From NCBI GenBank assembly GCA_965370045.1, contig CBDUSI010000010.1, forward strand, positions 1 to 57,929: 57,929 nt of DNA. The letters run 5' to 3'. This DNA is from CAZONU01 sp965370045. GTDB lineage: Bacteria; Planctomycetota; SZUA-567; JAKLDR01. Position 1 is the first letter of the stretch. Each line of letters opens with the position of its first letter. The notes beneath the pieces are model-generated. The model saw nothing but the letters and a program-made list of their open reading frames with translations. It had not been told where the DNA came from and made no database searches. This document shows, in pieces, positions 14,337-22,802 of the stretch. A program made the translations under genes and the position numbers.

Positions 14337-15439
14337 GGATTCTGGAAGTCGCCGAGGGTGCCAAGCGCACCGGGTCGGCCGCCGCCGCGCTGGCCTCCGC
14401 CCGGGCCCTGGCCGGGCGCGGCCACGAAATCACCTGGCTGACCGAAGCCGGCTCCGCGCTGGCCGCCGCCGGTCGCGATGCCGGCCTGAACGTGGAGGAT
14501 AGATTGAACCTCTCTATCCTCGGGCTGCGCCGCGCCGGGCGACTGATCCGCGAGCTCGCCGCGAAGCACGACCTGGTACACGTCCACCGCTCGAAGTCGC
14601 ACCTGGCCGCGCTTCTGGGCCTGGGCTTCTCCGGCCGCGCGCGGCCGCTGGTGCGCACCTGCCACGCCGGCCGGCCGGGAGAAACGCGCGTCTGGGCCCG
14701 CTGGCTGGTGGGCAAGGCCGAGGCTTTGGTGATCCGCAGCGCGGCGCTGGCTTTCGACCTGCGCGCCTCGGCGGCGGCCGGCGGGGCGCGGCTGGGGGTC
14801 ATCCCCGGCGGGGTCGACGAGACCGTCTTCCATACCGACCTCGACGGCAGCGCCGTGCGCGAGAAGTTGGGGCTGGCCGATCGCCTGACAGTCGGCATCG
14901 TCGCGCGGCTCAAGCCCGGCCGGCGGCTGCTCCAGTTCTGCCAGGCGGCCGAAAAACTGTCGCGCGACAAGGCCTTCGACAACGTGAACTTCCTGGTAAT
15001 CGGCCGCGGCGAGCTGAACCGCGCGCTGAGCCACTGGGTCGAGAAGGCCGGGCTCTTCGCGCGGGTGAAGTTCCACGACCCCGGCGAGGCCTTCCCCCAG
15101 GCGCTGGCCGCGCTGGACGTGGGCGTGCTCTTGATGCCCGGGTCGGACGGCTCGGCGCGCACCGCGTTGGAGCTGGCCGCGCTGGGCAAGCCCCTGGTGC
15201 TCGGCAACGTCGGCGCCCTGGCCGACCTGGCCGGCCCGCAGGGCGAGTGCGCCCGGCTGACGTCGCCCGACTCCGTCGAGGAAATTGCCGGGGCCATCGG
15301 CGAGTTGGCCGCCGACAGTGAGCAACGCGCGCGCCTGGGCGCCGCGGCCCGCGCGCGCTTCGAGGAGCGCCACACTCTGGCCCGCCTCGGCGAGAACTAC
15401 GAGAAGCTGCTCGCCTCGCTGGTGGAGAGGGCGTCGTGA
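14333..15439 (+). CDS. Family 4 glycosyltransferase
   Basis: A 368-aa GT-B enzyme. N-terminal domain: GSAAAALASARALAGRGHEI, the acceptor side with a Gly/Ala-rich loop, and LVHVHRSKSH. C-terminal domain: VGIVARLKPGRRLLQF (phosphate-binding Arg region) and SDGSARTALELAALGKP, with the E-x7-E motif shortened to one clear Glu. The start codon ATGA overlaps the exporter stop. Probably adds a sugar during core or O-chain synthesis; donor and linkage unknown. Confidence 0.85.
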   Translation: MRILEVAEGAKRTGSAAAALASARALAGRGHEITWLTEAGSALAAAGRDAGLNVEDRLNLSILGLRRAGRLIRELAAKHDLVHVHRSKSHLAALLGLGFSGRARPLVRTCHAGRPGETRVWARWLVGKAEALVIRSAALAFDLRASAAAGGARLGVIPGGVDETVFHTDLDGSAVREKLGLADRLTVGIVARLKPGRRLLQFCQAAEKLSRDKAFDNVNFLVIGRGELNRALSHWVEKAGLFARVKFHDPGEAFPQALAALDVGVLLMPGSDGSARTALELAALGKPLVLGNVGALADLAGPQGECARLTSPDSVEEIAGAIGELAADSEQRARLGAAARARFEERHTLARLGENYEKLLASLVERAS

Positions 15440-16575
15440 AGCCGCTGAGCCTGATCCACGTCGTCAACGCCTCGGGCCTGGGGGGCACCGCGGCCACTGC
15501 CTTCCGCCTGGCGCGGCTGCTCGCCGAGCGCGGGCACCGCATGCTCTTCTGCGTGCCGCCCACCGGCATGTGGGGTGAAGCCGGCCGCAAGGCCGGGCTC
15601 GACACCAGCACGGACATGACCCTGCGCCGGGGACTCCGGCTGCGCAGCTTCTTCCGCGACGTGGGCTTCCTCAAGCGCGCCGTGGCCGAACGCGGGGCGG
15701 ACATCGTCCACGTGCACCGCTCCGCCGAGTACTGGCGCGCGGCGGTGGCGCTGGGCGCGGCGCCGCGGCGCACCAAGCTGGTGCGCTCGCGCGGGGTAGT
15801 AATGCCCCTGGCCGCGCACTTCGCCAATCGCTGGCTGCACAACCGGCGCACGGACATGATCATCTGCACCGCGCAGATGATCCACGACATGTACCGCGCG
15901 CTGCCGGGATTCGACGGCGGCAAGGTCCGCCTGCTGCACGACGGCGTGGACATCGACACCTTTCGCCCGGGGCTCGACGGCGCGGCGCTCAGGAGCGAAC
16001 TGGGCATCGCCGCCGACTCCCCGGTGGTCGCGGTGGTGGCGCGGCTGCACGCGGTCAAGGGCCACCGCTACCTGGTGGAGGCCGCCCCGGCGATAGTCGC
16101 CAAGTTCCCCGGGGTGCGCTTCCTGCTCACCGGCCGCCCGGTGAAGAGCACCGGCGGCGAGCTCCGGGAACGGGTCGGGGCACTGGGCATCGAGGAGAAC
16201 TTCATCTTCGCCGGGTCGCTGCCGGACGTGCCCGCGGTGCTGGCCGCCGCCGACCTCTTCGCGCTGACGTCAGTGGGCTCGGAGGGCTCCAGCCGCGGGA
16301 CTCTGGAGGCCATGGCCGCGGGCCTTCCCGTAGTGGCCAGCAGCGTGGGCTGCCTGCCGGACATCGTGGTCGAGGAGCAGACCGGCTACCTGGTCCCGCC
16401 GCGGAACTCAGACCGCCTGGGCGCGCGCATCGTCGAGCTGCTGGGCGACGCCGGCCTGCGCGAGAGAATGGGCAAGGCCGGCCGCAGGCGCATCGAAGAG
16501 AACTTCGACGAGCGCGCGGTGGTCGACCGCCTGGAAGCGCTCTACTACGAACTGACGGAGAAGCCCTCGAAATGA
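15436..16575 (+). CDS. Family 4 glycosyltransferase
   Basis: 379 aa, GT-B fold. ASGLGGTAATAFRLARLLAE at the N-terminus, IVHVHRSAEYW, DGVDIDTFRPG, VAVVARLHAVKGHRYLVEA, then SEGSSRGTLEAMAAGLPVV with the E-x7-E catalytic pair. GTG start within a GTGA overlap. About 30% of its layout mirrors the preceding gene (shared HVHRS and R-domain order), so the two may be an old duplication. Role: polysaccharide or core assembly at the cytoplasmic face. Confidence 0.88.
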   Translation: MKPLSLIHVVNASGLGGTAATAFRLARLLAERGHRMLFCVPPTGMWGEAGRKAGLDTSTDMTLRRGLRLRSFFRDVGFLKRAVAERGADIVHVHRSAEYWRAAVALGAAPRRTKLVRSRGVVMPLAAHFANRWLHNRRTDMIICTAQMIHDMYRALPGFDGGKVRLLHDGVDIDTFRPGLDGAALRSELGIAADSPVVAVVARLHAVKGHRYLVEAAPAIVAKFPGVRFLLTGRPVKSTGGELRERVGALGIEENFIFAGSLPDVPAVLAAADLFALTSVGSEGSSRGTLEAMAAGLPVVASSVGCLPDIVVEEQTGYLVPPRNSDRLGARIVELLGDAGLRERMGKAGRRRIEENFDERAVVDRLEALYYELTEKPSK

Positions 16576-17654
16576 GCGGCTGGCTGCCGGCGGAGTCCGA
16601 ACCCGGCCTGATCAGCGTGGTGGTCCCCACCTACAACCGGGCCGGACTCCTGGCCGAGACTCTCGGCTCGATCCTGGCCCAGGACTGCGAGCGCCTCGAA
16701 GTCCTGCTGGTCGACGACGGCTCGGAGGATGCCACCTCCCGGGTCGCCGCCGAGTGGCGCGAGCGTTTCCGGGCCGAGCGCGGCTGGCGCCTGGAGTGCC
16801 TCGCCCAGGAGCACGGGGGGGGACAGCGCGCCCGGAACCTCGGAGCGCGAGAGAGCCGCGGCGAGTTTCTCTGCTTTCTCGATGACGACGACCTGCTCGC
16901 CCGTGATCGCCTGCGCGGGCTTCTGGCCGCGGCACGCGAGAAGAGTGCCGGGCTGGCCTACGGGCCCTGGGCCTACTTCGTTCACGATGGAAACGGTTAC
17001 GGGCTCCGCGCGGTTCACAACCGCGATCCGCGGAGCGGGGACGAAGCGGTGCTCGCGGCCTGGCTCAAGGGCTGGTCCTGGTACGTGATGGGCGCGCTGC
17101 TGGCGCGCGACCTCTTGAACCGCGTCGGCCCCTGGAACCGCGAGCTGCGCCTCTGCCAGGACCTGGAGTTCAGCGCGCGCTGCTTCGCCGCCGAACCGGT
17201 CATGGCCCACAGCGCCGAGGGGCTGCTGTACCGCCGACAGCACGCCGGCACGATATCGCGGCGCAGCTTCTCGGAATACGAGGACACGATAGTTGCCTTC
17301 GCGAGCGCGATAGAGAAGCTGGCCCTGGAGAAGCTCCCCGCGGAGGTCGCCGGCCCGGCCATCGCCCAGTACCTGGGGAGCCATGCCGTGCGCTTCTTCG
17401 CCAAGGGCTCCAGGCGCGGGGCGCGCTTCTGCGAGGAGAAGGTGCTGGAGCACGACCCCGGGTACCGTCCGCGGACCGGCGGGGTCTCCTCCCGGCTGGC
17501 CTTTGCGCTGGGCGGCTTCCGGCTGTGGTCGGCCAAGAACCGCCTGCGCGACCGGTTCAAGCGCTTGGGAAGGCGCATCCGCGGCAAGGACGAGGGCTTC
17601 AACCGAGTGCCCGAACTGGCCGGTGTGGACTTGAGTGGGGCCGAAGATGTCTGA
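16572..17654 (+). CDS. Family 2 glycosyltransferase
   Basis: 360 aa, GT-A fold: ISVVVPTYNRAGLLAETL, LLVDDGSEDATS (nucleotide binding), GGGQRARNLGARESRGEF and FLDDDDLLARDR (metal-binding Asp run). The last 100 residues are basic and may be a membrane-surface or acceptor-binding tail. ATGA overlap with the previous gene and an 8-nt overlap with the next. Part of the same operon; donor and acceptor unknown. Confidence 0.88.
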   Translation: MSGWLPAESEPGLISVVVPTYNRAGLLAETLGSILAQDCERLEVLLVDDGSEDATSRVAAEWRERFRAERGWRLECLAQEHGGGQRARNLGARESRGEFLCFLDDDDLLARDRLRGLLAAAREKSAGLAYGPWAYFVHDGNGYGLRAVHNRDPRSGDEAVLAAWLKGWSWYVMGALLARDLLNRVGPWNRELRLCQDLEFSARCFAAEPVMAHSAEGLLYRRQHAGTISRRSFSEYEDTIVAFASAIEKLALEKLPAEVAGPAIAQYLGSHAVRFFAKGSRRGARFCEEKVLEHDPGYRPRTGGVSSRLAFALGGFRLWSAKNRLRDRFKRLGRRIRGKDEGFNRVPELAGVDLSGAEDV

Positions 17655-18768
17655 CTCGCTCCGGGTGCTGCTCGCCGATTTCCACATGGGCTGGGGCGGC
17701 CAGGCGGCCTACGTGCTCAACCTGGCCCGGGGCCTGTCCGCCGAGGGCCACGCGGTCACGGTGGCCGCGCCGCCGGGCAGCGAGCTCGAAAGCCGCGCCC
17801 GCGACGCAAAGATAAAAACGTTCACCGGCTGCCGCTTCGGCCGGGGCTTCCGGCCGCTTTCCTTCTGGCGGGACGTCCGCGCCCTGAGGCGCTTCTGCGG
17901 CGAGTTCAAGGCGCAGATAGTCCACACCCACGGCTCGCAGGACTGCTGGCGCGCGGCGCTGGCCTCGCTCCCCCCGGGTTGCCGGCACGTCAGGACCAAG
18001 CACAACAGCTACCCGGTGGCCGGACACGCGGCCAACAAGTGGCTCTATCGCCGGGGCATCGACCGACTGGTGGTCGTGGCCGCCGCCTTGAAGCCGCTGG
18101 TGGGCAAGATACTGCCTCCCGAGGCCATCGACGTGCTCCACGCCCCGGTGGCCGACCGCTTCTTCGACCCGCCGGGCGGCGAGGCCTTCCGCCGGGAGAT
18201 GATGATCGGCCCGGAGGTCCCGCTGATCGGGGTGGTCGCGCGCCTGGTGCCCGACAAGGGCCAGGCCGACGTGCTCCGCGCGCTGGTGAAGGTCCGCGAG
18301 AAGTTCCCCGGGGCGCTGGCGGTCTTCGCCGGCGATGGCTCGGAGTATCATCGACTCATAGAAATGTCCAAAGAGCTGGGCGTGGCCGAGGGCGCGCGGT
18401 TCTTGGGCCCGCGCTCCGACGTCCTTGATGTAACCGCCGCGCTGGACGCCGCCGTGCTGGCCTCCACCGACTGCGACGCCTCCAGCACGGTGGTCAAGGA
18501 GGCCCTGGCCGCCGGCTGCCCGGTGGTCGCCACCGAGATCGGCGGCATCCGCGAGATCGTCGAGGACGGCGTCACCGGCCGCATCGTCCCGCCCGGCGAG
18601 CCCCAGAAGCTGGCCGCGGCCATCGCCGCCACGCTCGCGGACCGCGATGCCGCGCGAGCCTCGGCCCGGCGGGGCCGCGAGGTCATGCGCGAGCGCTTCA
18701 GCGAGTCGGCCTTCGTCCGCGGGCAGCTGGCCCTTTACCTGGCGACCCTGGCTGGAGGGTCGAGTTGA
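17647..18768 (+). CDS. Family 4 glycosyltransferase
   Basis: A 373-aa GT-B enzyme. DFHMGWGGQAAYVLNLARGL at the start, IVHTHGSQDCWRAAL, HNSYPVAGHAANKWLY, LIGVVARLVPDKGQADVLRA, then DASSTVVKEALAAGCPVV (E-x7-E region, with a Lys-Glu pair). The ATG at 17647 is preferred to a GTG at 17635 because overlaps in this operon are short and MSDSLRVLLADF begins the family fold. Same operon; donor unknown. Confidence 0.88.
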   Translation: MSDSLRVLLADFHMGWGGQAAYVLNLARGLSAEGHAVTVAAPPGSELESRARDAKIKTFTGCRFGRGFRPLSFWRDVRALRRFCGEFKAQIVHTHGSQDCWRAALASLPPGCRHVRTKHNSYPVAGHAANKWLYRRGIDRLVVVAAALKPLVGKILPPEAIDVLHAPVADRFFDPPGGEAFRREMMIGPEVPLIGVVARLVPDKGQADVLRALVKVREKFPGALAVFAGDGSEYHRLIEMSKELGVAEGARFLGPRSDVLDVTAALDAAVLASTDCDASSTVVKEALAAGCPVVATEIGGIREIVEDGVTGRIVPPGEPQKLAAAIAATLADRDAARASARRGREVMRERFSESAFVRGQLALYLATLAGGSS

Positions 18769-19496
18769 GCCTGTACCTGCCCATTCTCATGTACCACCAG
18801 GTGGGTTCTCCGGAACCCGGCGACAAACCCGGCCTGTTCGTCTCCCCGGGGACCTTCCGCGAGCAGCTGGACTTTCTTTCCGACAAGGGCTTCCGGGCGG
18901 TGGGCCCCGACGCGCTGGCCGAGGCGCTGGCCGGGCGCAAGCCCGAGAAGTTCCCCGCCCGCCCGCTGATGATCAGCTTCGACGACGCCGACGCGCGCGC
19001 CCTGGGCCCGGCCATCGAGGCTCTGGCCGAGCGCAGCTGGCCGGCGGCCGGCTACTTCGTGGCCGGCGCGCAGGAGACCTTCCCCGCGCCCGCCCAGGTG
19101 GAGGACCTCCGCCGGGCGCGTTTCACGGTGGGCTCGCACTGCATGACCCACCGGCGGCTGACCGAGCTGTCCGACCAAGCCATGTTCAACGAGTTGGTCG
19201 AGAGCCGGCGCCGGCTGGAGGTCCGCGTGGGCTATTCGGTGGACCACATGGCTTATCCCTACGGGGCCTTCGACAAGAGAGAGCTGGAGGCCGCGCGGGA
19301 GGCCGGCTACCGCACGGCGCTCAGCGTCCAGCGCGGCAACCGCCACCGCCGGAAAGAGGGTCTGCGCCTCAGGCGGATCATGATCCGGCCGGACACTTCC
19401 CCCAAGCGCCTGGGGCGCTACCTGGGCCGCGCCTGGCACCTGGAGCACGTGCTCAAGGAAAAGCTGCACCTGGACCGCGGGGGCCGGCAGCGGTGA
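18765..19496 (+). CDS. Polysaccharide deacetylase (NodB/CE4 type)
   Basis: A 243-aa enzyme predicted to remove N- or O-acetyl groups from a glycan. The TTG start lies in a TTGA overlap. Motif 1 is SFDDAD near 70 (catalytic and metal Asp pair). Motif 2 is GSHCMTHRRLTELS near 123 (metal-binding H-x3-H). Motif 3 is MAYPYGAFDKRE. No signal peptide, so it may act on a lipid-linked intermediate in the cytoplasm or at the membrane face. It sits between glycosyltransferases, which supports a role in the same polymer. Confidence 0.87.
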   Translation: MSLYLPILMYHQVGSPEPGDKPGLFVSPGTFREQLDFLSDKGFRAVGPDALAEALAGRKPEKFPARPLMISFDDADARALGPAIEALAERSWPAAGYFVAGAQETFPAPAQVEDLRRARFTVGSHCMTHRRLTELSDQAMFNELVESRRRLEVRVGYSVDHMAYPYGAFDKRELEAAREAGYRTALSVQRGNRHRRKEGLRLRRIMIRPDTSPKRLGRYLGRAWHLEHVLKEKLHLDRGGRQR

Positions 19497-21805
19497 GGTT
19501 CCTGCTGTGCGCCGACAACTTCAGCCGCGGGTCGGGCGGCGCCCCGCGCTCCGCGCAGGAGCTGGTCCGGGCGCTGGCCGCCGCGGGGCACGAAGTCACC
19601 GTCCTGGAAAGTTCCAGGATCTCGGAGAAGGCCGACTGGAACGGCACGCCGCTCGAGCGAGTCAGGCTGCACGGACCGCTGCTGCCCAAGGACCGCGACC
19701 TGCGCACCCTGGTGCTCAATCCCCGCTGGCGGGCGCGGGTCGCGGGGCTGATAGCCGGCTTCCGGCCACAGTTGCTGATTACCCAGGGGATGCTGGCCCC
19801 CGGCGCGCTGGAGGCCGCCCGCGCCGCGCGGATACCCGCCGCCTACTTCTTTCGCGGCTACGCCCCCTTCTGCCCTCACCAGTATCAGGGGCTGGACCCC
19901 GAGAAGGACTGCAGGCGCCACGACTGCTGGGGCTGCCTGACCCTCGCCCGCAAGCTCAAGTACCCGATGGTCCGGGCGGTGCTGGAGCTCTACGAGCGCA
20001 TCGTGCCGCACGCCGAACTCCTCGTGGCCAACAGCCGCTACGTGGCCGGCCTCTTCGAGCGCTTCTGGGAAGTGAAGCCCGAGGTCGTTTACCCGGCGGT
20101 CAGCCTGGCCCCGGCGGACGCGCCCGAGAACGACCCGGACGGCTACCTGCTCTTCATCAAGCCCCAACGGGTAAAGGGGCTCGACCTGGTGCTGGAACTC
20201 GCCCGGCTGCTTCCCGACCGCAAGTTCGCGGTGGCCGGCGAGACCCGCGGCGCCGCCGCGCGGGCGCTCTCGCAGCGGCCCAACGTGCAGCTCCTGGGCT
20301 GGCGCGAGGACATGGCGGCGGTCTACCGCGGGGCGCGGCTGCTCTTGGGCCCGTCGCTCTGGCAGGAGCCCTTCGGGCGGGTCTTCGCCGAGGCCGCGTC
20401 GGCCGGCTGCCCCTCGCTGGCCTTCAAGGCCGGGGGCATTCCCGAGGCGGTGGGTGCGGGCGGCGTGCTCCTGGAGCGCCCCGCCGGCGCGGCCCAGTGG
20501 GCCCGGGCATTGAAGGAGCTCGACGACCCCCAGCGCTACGAAAACCTGCGCCGCGCGGCGCTGGAGCACGCCCGCGAGCTGGCCGCCCGTGGCGGGGCGA
20601 AGCGCGTCGTGGGCCTCCTGGAAACCGCCGCCCGCCGCGGCCCGGCGCCGCGGCCGGCACCTCCCGAGGCCGGCCGGAAGCTCAAAGTGATCCACGTGAT
20701 CAGCGCGCTTTCTGTAGGCGGCGCGGAGCTCAGCCTCTTTCATCTGGCCAGCCGCCTGGACCGCGAGAAGTTCGACGCCGAAGTGATCTGCCTGCGTGAA
20801 GAGGGCGACCTCGCCGCGCGCTTCCGCGAGGCGGGCGTGCCCGTGGAGCTTTTCAAGCTGCCCAGCCGCTACGGCCCGGGCGGTCTGCTGGGCCTGGCGC
20901 GGCTCCTGGCCCGCAAGCGGGCCGACATCGTGCACACTCATCTCCGCCGGCCGAACACCTCGGGACGCATCGCCGCGTGGCTGGCGGACGTGCCGGTGAT
21001 CATCGCTCACGAGCGGAACCCCGGCCCGGGCAAGAAGTGGCGGCACTTCCTGGTCGACCGCCTGCTGGCCCGGGTCTCTTCCGCGATGATTGCCGTGAGC
21101 CGCCAGACCGCCGAGCGCAACTCGCGCCTGGCGGGCATTCCGCTTGAGCGCTTCGCGGTGATCCCCAACGCGGTTGACCTGGAGGAGTTCCGGCCCGGCG
21201 ACCGGGACGCGGCGCGCGCCAGGCTGGGTCTCGACGCGGCGGAGTTCGTCGTCGGCTTCGCCGGCCGGCTGCACCGCGTGAAGAACCTGGACGTGCTGCT
21301 GCGCGCGGTGGCCGAAGCGGCCGAAGCGGCGGAGGCGGCGCCCGCGCTGCGCCTGCTGGTCGCCGGCGAAGGCCCGGAGCGCGGCGGGTTAGAGGCGCTC
21401 GCCGCCGAGCTGGGCATCTCCGAACGCGTCACTTTCCTGGGCGAGCGCGGTGACCTCGCCGAGGTCTATCCGGCGATGGACGCGCTGTGCCTGGTGAGCA
21501 AGTCGGAGGGCTGCAGCCGGGTGCTGCTGGAGGCCGCGGCCTGCGCGCTCGCGCCGGTAGTCACCCCGGTGGGCCACGCGCCGGACATGCTCACAGATGA
21601 CCAGTCGGGCCTCTTCGTGCCGGCTGGCGACGCGCCCGCGCTGGCCAAGGCGCTGGTGCGGCTGGCCGGCGATGCTGGACTGCGTGAAAAGCTGGGCCGG
21701 GCCGCGCGCGAGGCGGTGAGCCCGCTGGGTCTTGACGGGTACGTCAGGCACCTGGAGCGGCTTTATCTGGAACTTTGGGATCGCCGGCGGGGGACATCGT
21801 CTTAG
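19493..21805 (+). CDS. Fused double family 4 glycosyltransferase (GT4-GT4)
   Basis: A 770-aa protein with two complete GT-B enzymes in one frame. The first (1-390) starts FLLCADNFSRGSGGAPRSAQ, carries a cysteine-rich acceptor loop (CPHQYQGLDPEKDCRRHDCW) and LWQEPFGRVFAEAASAGCP (E-x7-E). After a Pro/Ala linker (about 380-395) the second starts KVIHVISALSVGGAELSLF and carries GFAGRLHRVKNLDVLLRA and SEGCSRVLLEAAACA. The GTG start overlaps the deacetylase stop; the upstream extension of the frame runs over other genes and is rejected. Two-domain GT4 fusions allow two successive sugar transfers. Ends the operon, overlapping the facing gene by 62 bp. Confidence 0.87.
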   Translation: MRFLLCADNFSRGSGGAPRSAQELVRALAAAGHEVTVLESSRISEKADWNGTPLERVRLHGPLLPKDRDLRTLVLNPRWRARVAGLIAGFRPQLLITQGMLAPGALEAARAARIPAAYFFRGYAPFCPHQYQGLDPEKDCRRHDCWGCLTLARKLKYPMVRAVLELYERIVPHAELLVANSRYVAGLFERFWEVKPEVVYPAVSLAPADAPENDPDGYLLFIKPQRVKGLDLVLELARLLPDRKFAVAGETRGAAARALSQRPNVQLLGWREDMAAVYRGARLLLGPSLWQEPFGRVFAEAASAGCPSLAFKAGGIPEAVGAGGVLLERPAGAAQWARALKELDDPQRYENLRRAALEHARELAARGGAKRVVGLLETAARRGPAPRPAPPEAGRKLKVIHVISALSVGGAELSLFHLASRLDREKFDAEVICLREEGDLAARFREAGVPVELFKLPSRYGPGGLLGLARLLARKRADIVHTHLRRPNTSGRIAAWLADVPVIIAHERNPGPGKKWRHFLVDRLLARVSSAMIAVSRQTAERNSRLAGIPLERFAVIPNAVDLEEFRPGDRDAARARLGLDAAEFVVGFAGRLHRVKNLDVLLRAVAEAAEAAEAAPALRLLVAGEGPERGGLEALAAELGISERVTFLGERGDLAEVYPAMDALCLVSKSEGCSRVLLEAAACALAPVVTPVGHAPDMLTDDQSGLFVPAGDAPALAKALVRLAGDAGLREKLGRAAREAVSPLGLDGYVRHLERLYLELWDRRRGTSS

Positions 21806-22619
21806 CGCCCGGGGCGGGCTCGGCCTTCTTCTCCGGTTCCTTCTTGGGCGACACCTTGCGCGAGCGGATGATTATGATGCCCCTCTTGAATGAGGGATAC
21901 TCCGGGTAGTAGTAGAGCGACCCGCCGATCACCCGGAAGTGGGGGTAGCGCCCCAGCAGGCTGCCCATGTTCCTGCGCTCGGCCTGCAGCTTCTTGCGTT
22001 CGGCCTCCAGCTTCCTGCGCCCGGCCTCCGCCAGGGCGCGCTCGGCGCGGAGCTTCTCGATTTCGGCGATCTTGAGCTTGAGCTCCAGCTCGGCCTTCTT
22101 GAGTTCGGTCTCCGCGCGGGCCGCGGCGGCGCGGGACTTCCTGACGGCGGCCACCGACTCGGGCTTGTGCCACTGGCCCTCGAACTTGACCATGCCCAGG
22201 GCGCGGTACTTCTGGTCGGGGGTGACCCATTCCCCGCCGTGCTTCACGTAGCCGGTCAGCTTGCGGGCCGAGGCGTTCTCGGGGTCGAGCGTCAGGACGT
22301 CGCGGAGCAAGCCGTCGCCGCGGCCGCGGAGCCCCTGCTTGCGGCACCAGGCGGCCAGCTCCAGGCGTCCGGCGACGTCGAGCTTCTCCAGCGCGGCGAA
22401 CTTCTTATTGTAGACGTCGATGCTGGATTCCTTGCGCTCGATGCGCAGGACCTTGCTCTTGGGGAAGCTTACCGAGCCGAAGGGTATCTCCACGGTGACC
22501 TTGTCGCCCTTGACGGTGACCTTGCCCTCGATGCTCTTGCCGTTCTTGAGGTGGACGACGTCCGCGCGGGCGGCGGCGGCAAGGAACAGCCCGGCCAGGA
22601 TCGCCATAAGCGTGCGCAT
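21744..22619 (-). CDS. Secreted coiled-coil protein of unknown function
   Basis: A 291-aa protein. Signal peptide MRTLMAILAGLFLAAAARA, then a small beta domain (VVHLKNGKSIEGKVTVKGDK, a pattern seen in secreted planctomycete proteins), a helical repeat-like part and a long Glu/Lys/Arg coiled coil (about 150-210). The last part is Tyr-rich and basic, then Pro/Lys-rich. The ATG at 22619 has AGGGAGAG upstream and starts the signal peptide; an upstream ATG would put 17 residues before it. Its 3' end overlaps the glycosyltransferase on the other strand by 62 bp. No function is recognised. Confidence 0.75.
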   Translation of the reverse strand: MRTLMAILAGLFLAAAARADVVHLKNGKSIEGKVTVKGDKVTVEIPFGSVSFPKSKVLRIERKESSIDVYNKKFAALEKLDVAGRLELAAWCRKQGLRGRGDGLLRDVLTLDPENASARKLTGYVKHGGEWVTPDQKYRALGMVKFEGQWHKPESVAAVRKSRAAAARAETELKKAELELKLKIAEIEKLRAERALAEAGRRKLEAERKKLQAERRNMGSLLGRYPHFRVIGGSLYYYPEYPSFKRGIIIIRSRKVSPKKEPEKKAEPAPGAKTMSPAGDPKVPDKAAPGA

Positions 22620-22680
22620 AGCTCTCTCCCTGAAAAGGCCCGAGAAACCCATCCCCACTATTATCCTCATTATCCTGACG

Positions 22681-22716
22681 GGCCCCGGGGGATTCCATTC
22701 GAAAAATACCGGGGCC
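22681..22716. repeat. Perfect inverted repeat in a divergent promoter region
   Basis: GGCCCCGG (22681-22688) and CCGGGGCC (22709-22716) enclose a 20-nt AT-rich loop. It lies between the divergent starts at 22619 and 22803 and next to the -35 box at 22727. Possible regulator site or hairpin; nothing identifies a binder. Confidence 0.35.
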
Positions 22717-22726
22717 TGGAGCGAGG

Positions 22727-22755
22727 TTGACAGCTCCGCCGGCGGGGAGGATACT
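22727..22755 (+). promoter_or_regulatory. Promoter for the 672-aa HEAT protein
   Basis: TTGACA (22727-22732), a 17-nt spacer and GATACT (22750-22755). Confidence 0.65.
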
Positions 22756-22802
22756 CAGGGGCGGGTGTTGACGCATAAGGGACTATGTACGAGGGTGATG
22801 AG

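Noticed and set aside
18647..19492. Upstream in-frame extension of the GT4-GT4 gene
   Set aside because: It overlaps the polysaccharide deacetylase in another frame and has shadow composition (Arg/Gly/Pro-rich); the GTG at 19493 lies in the usual overlap.
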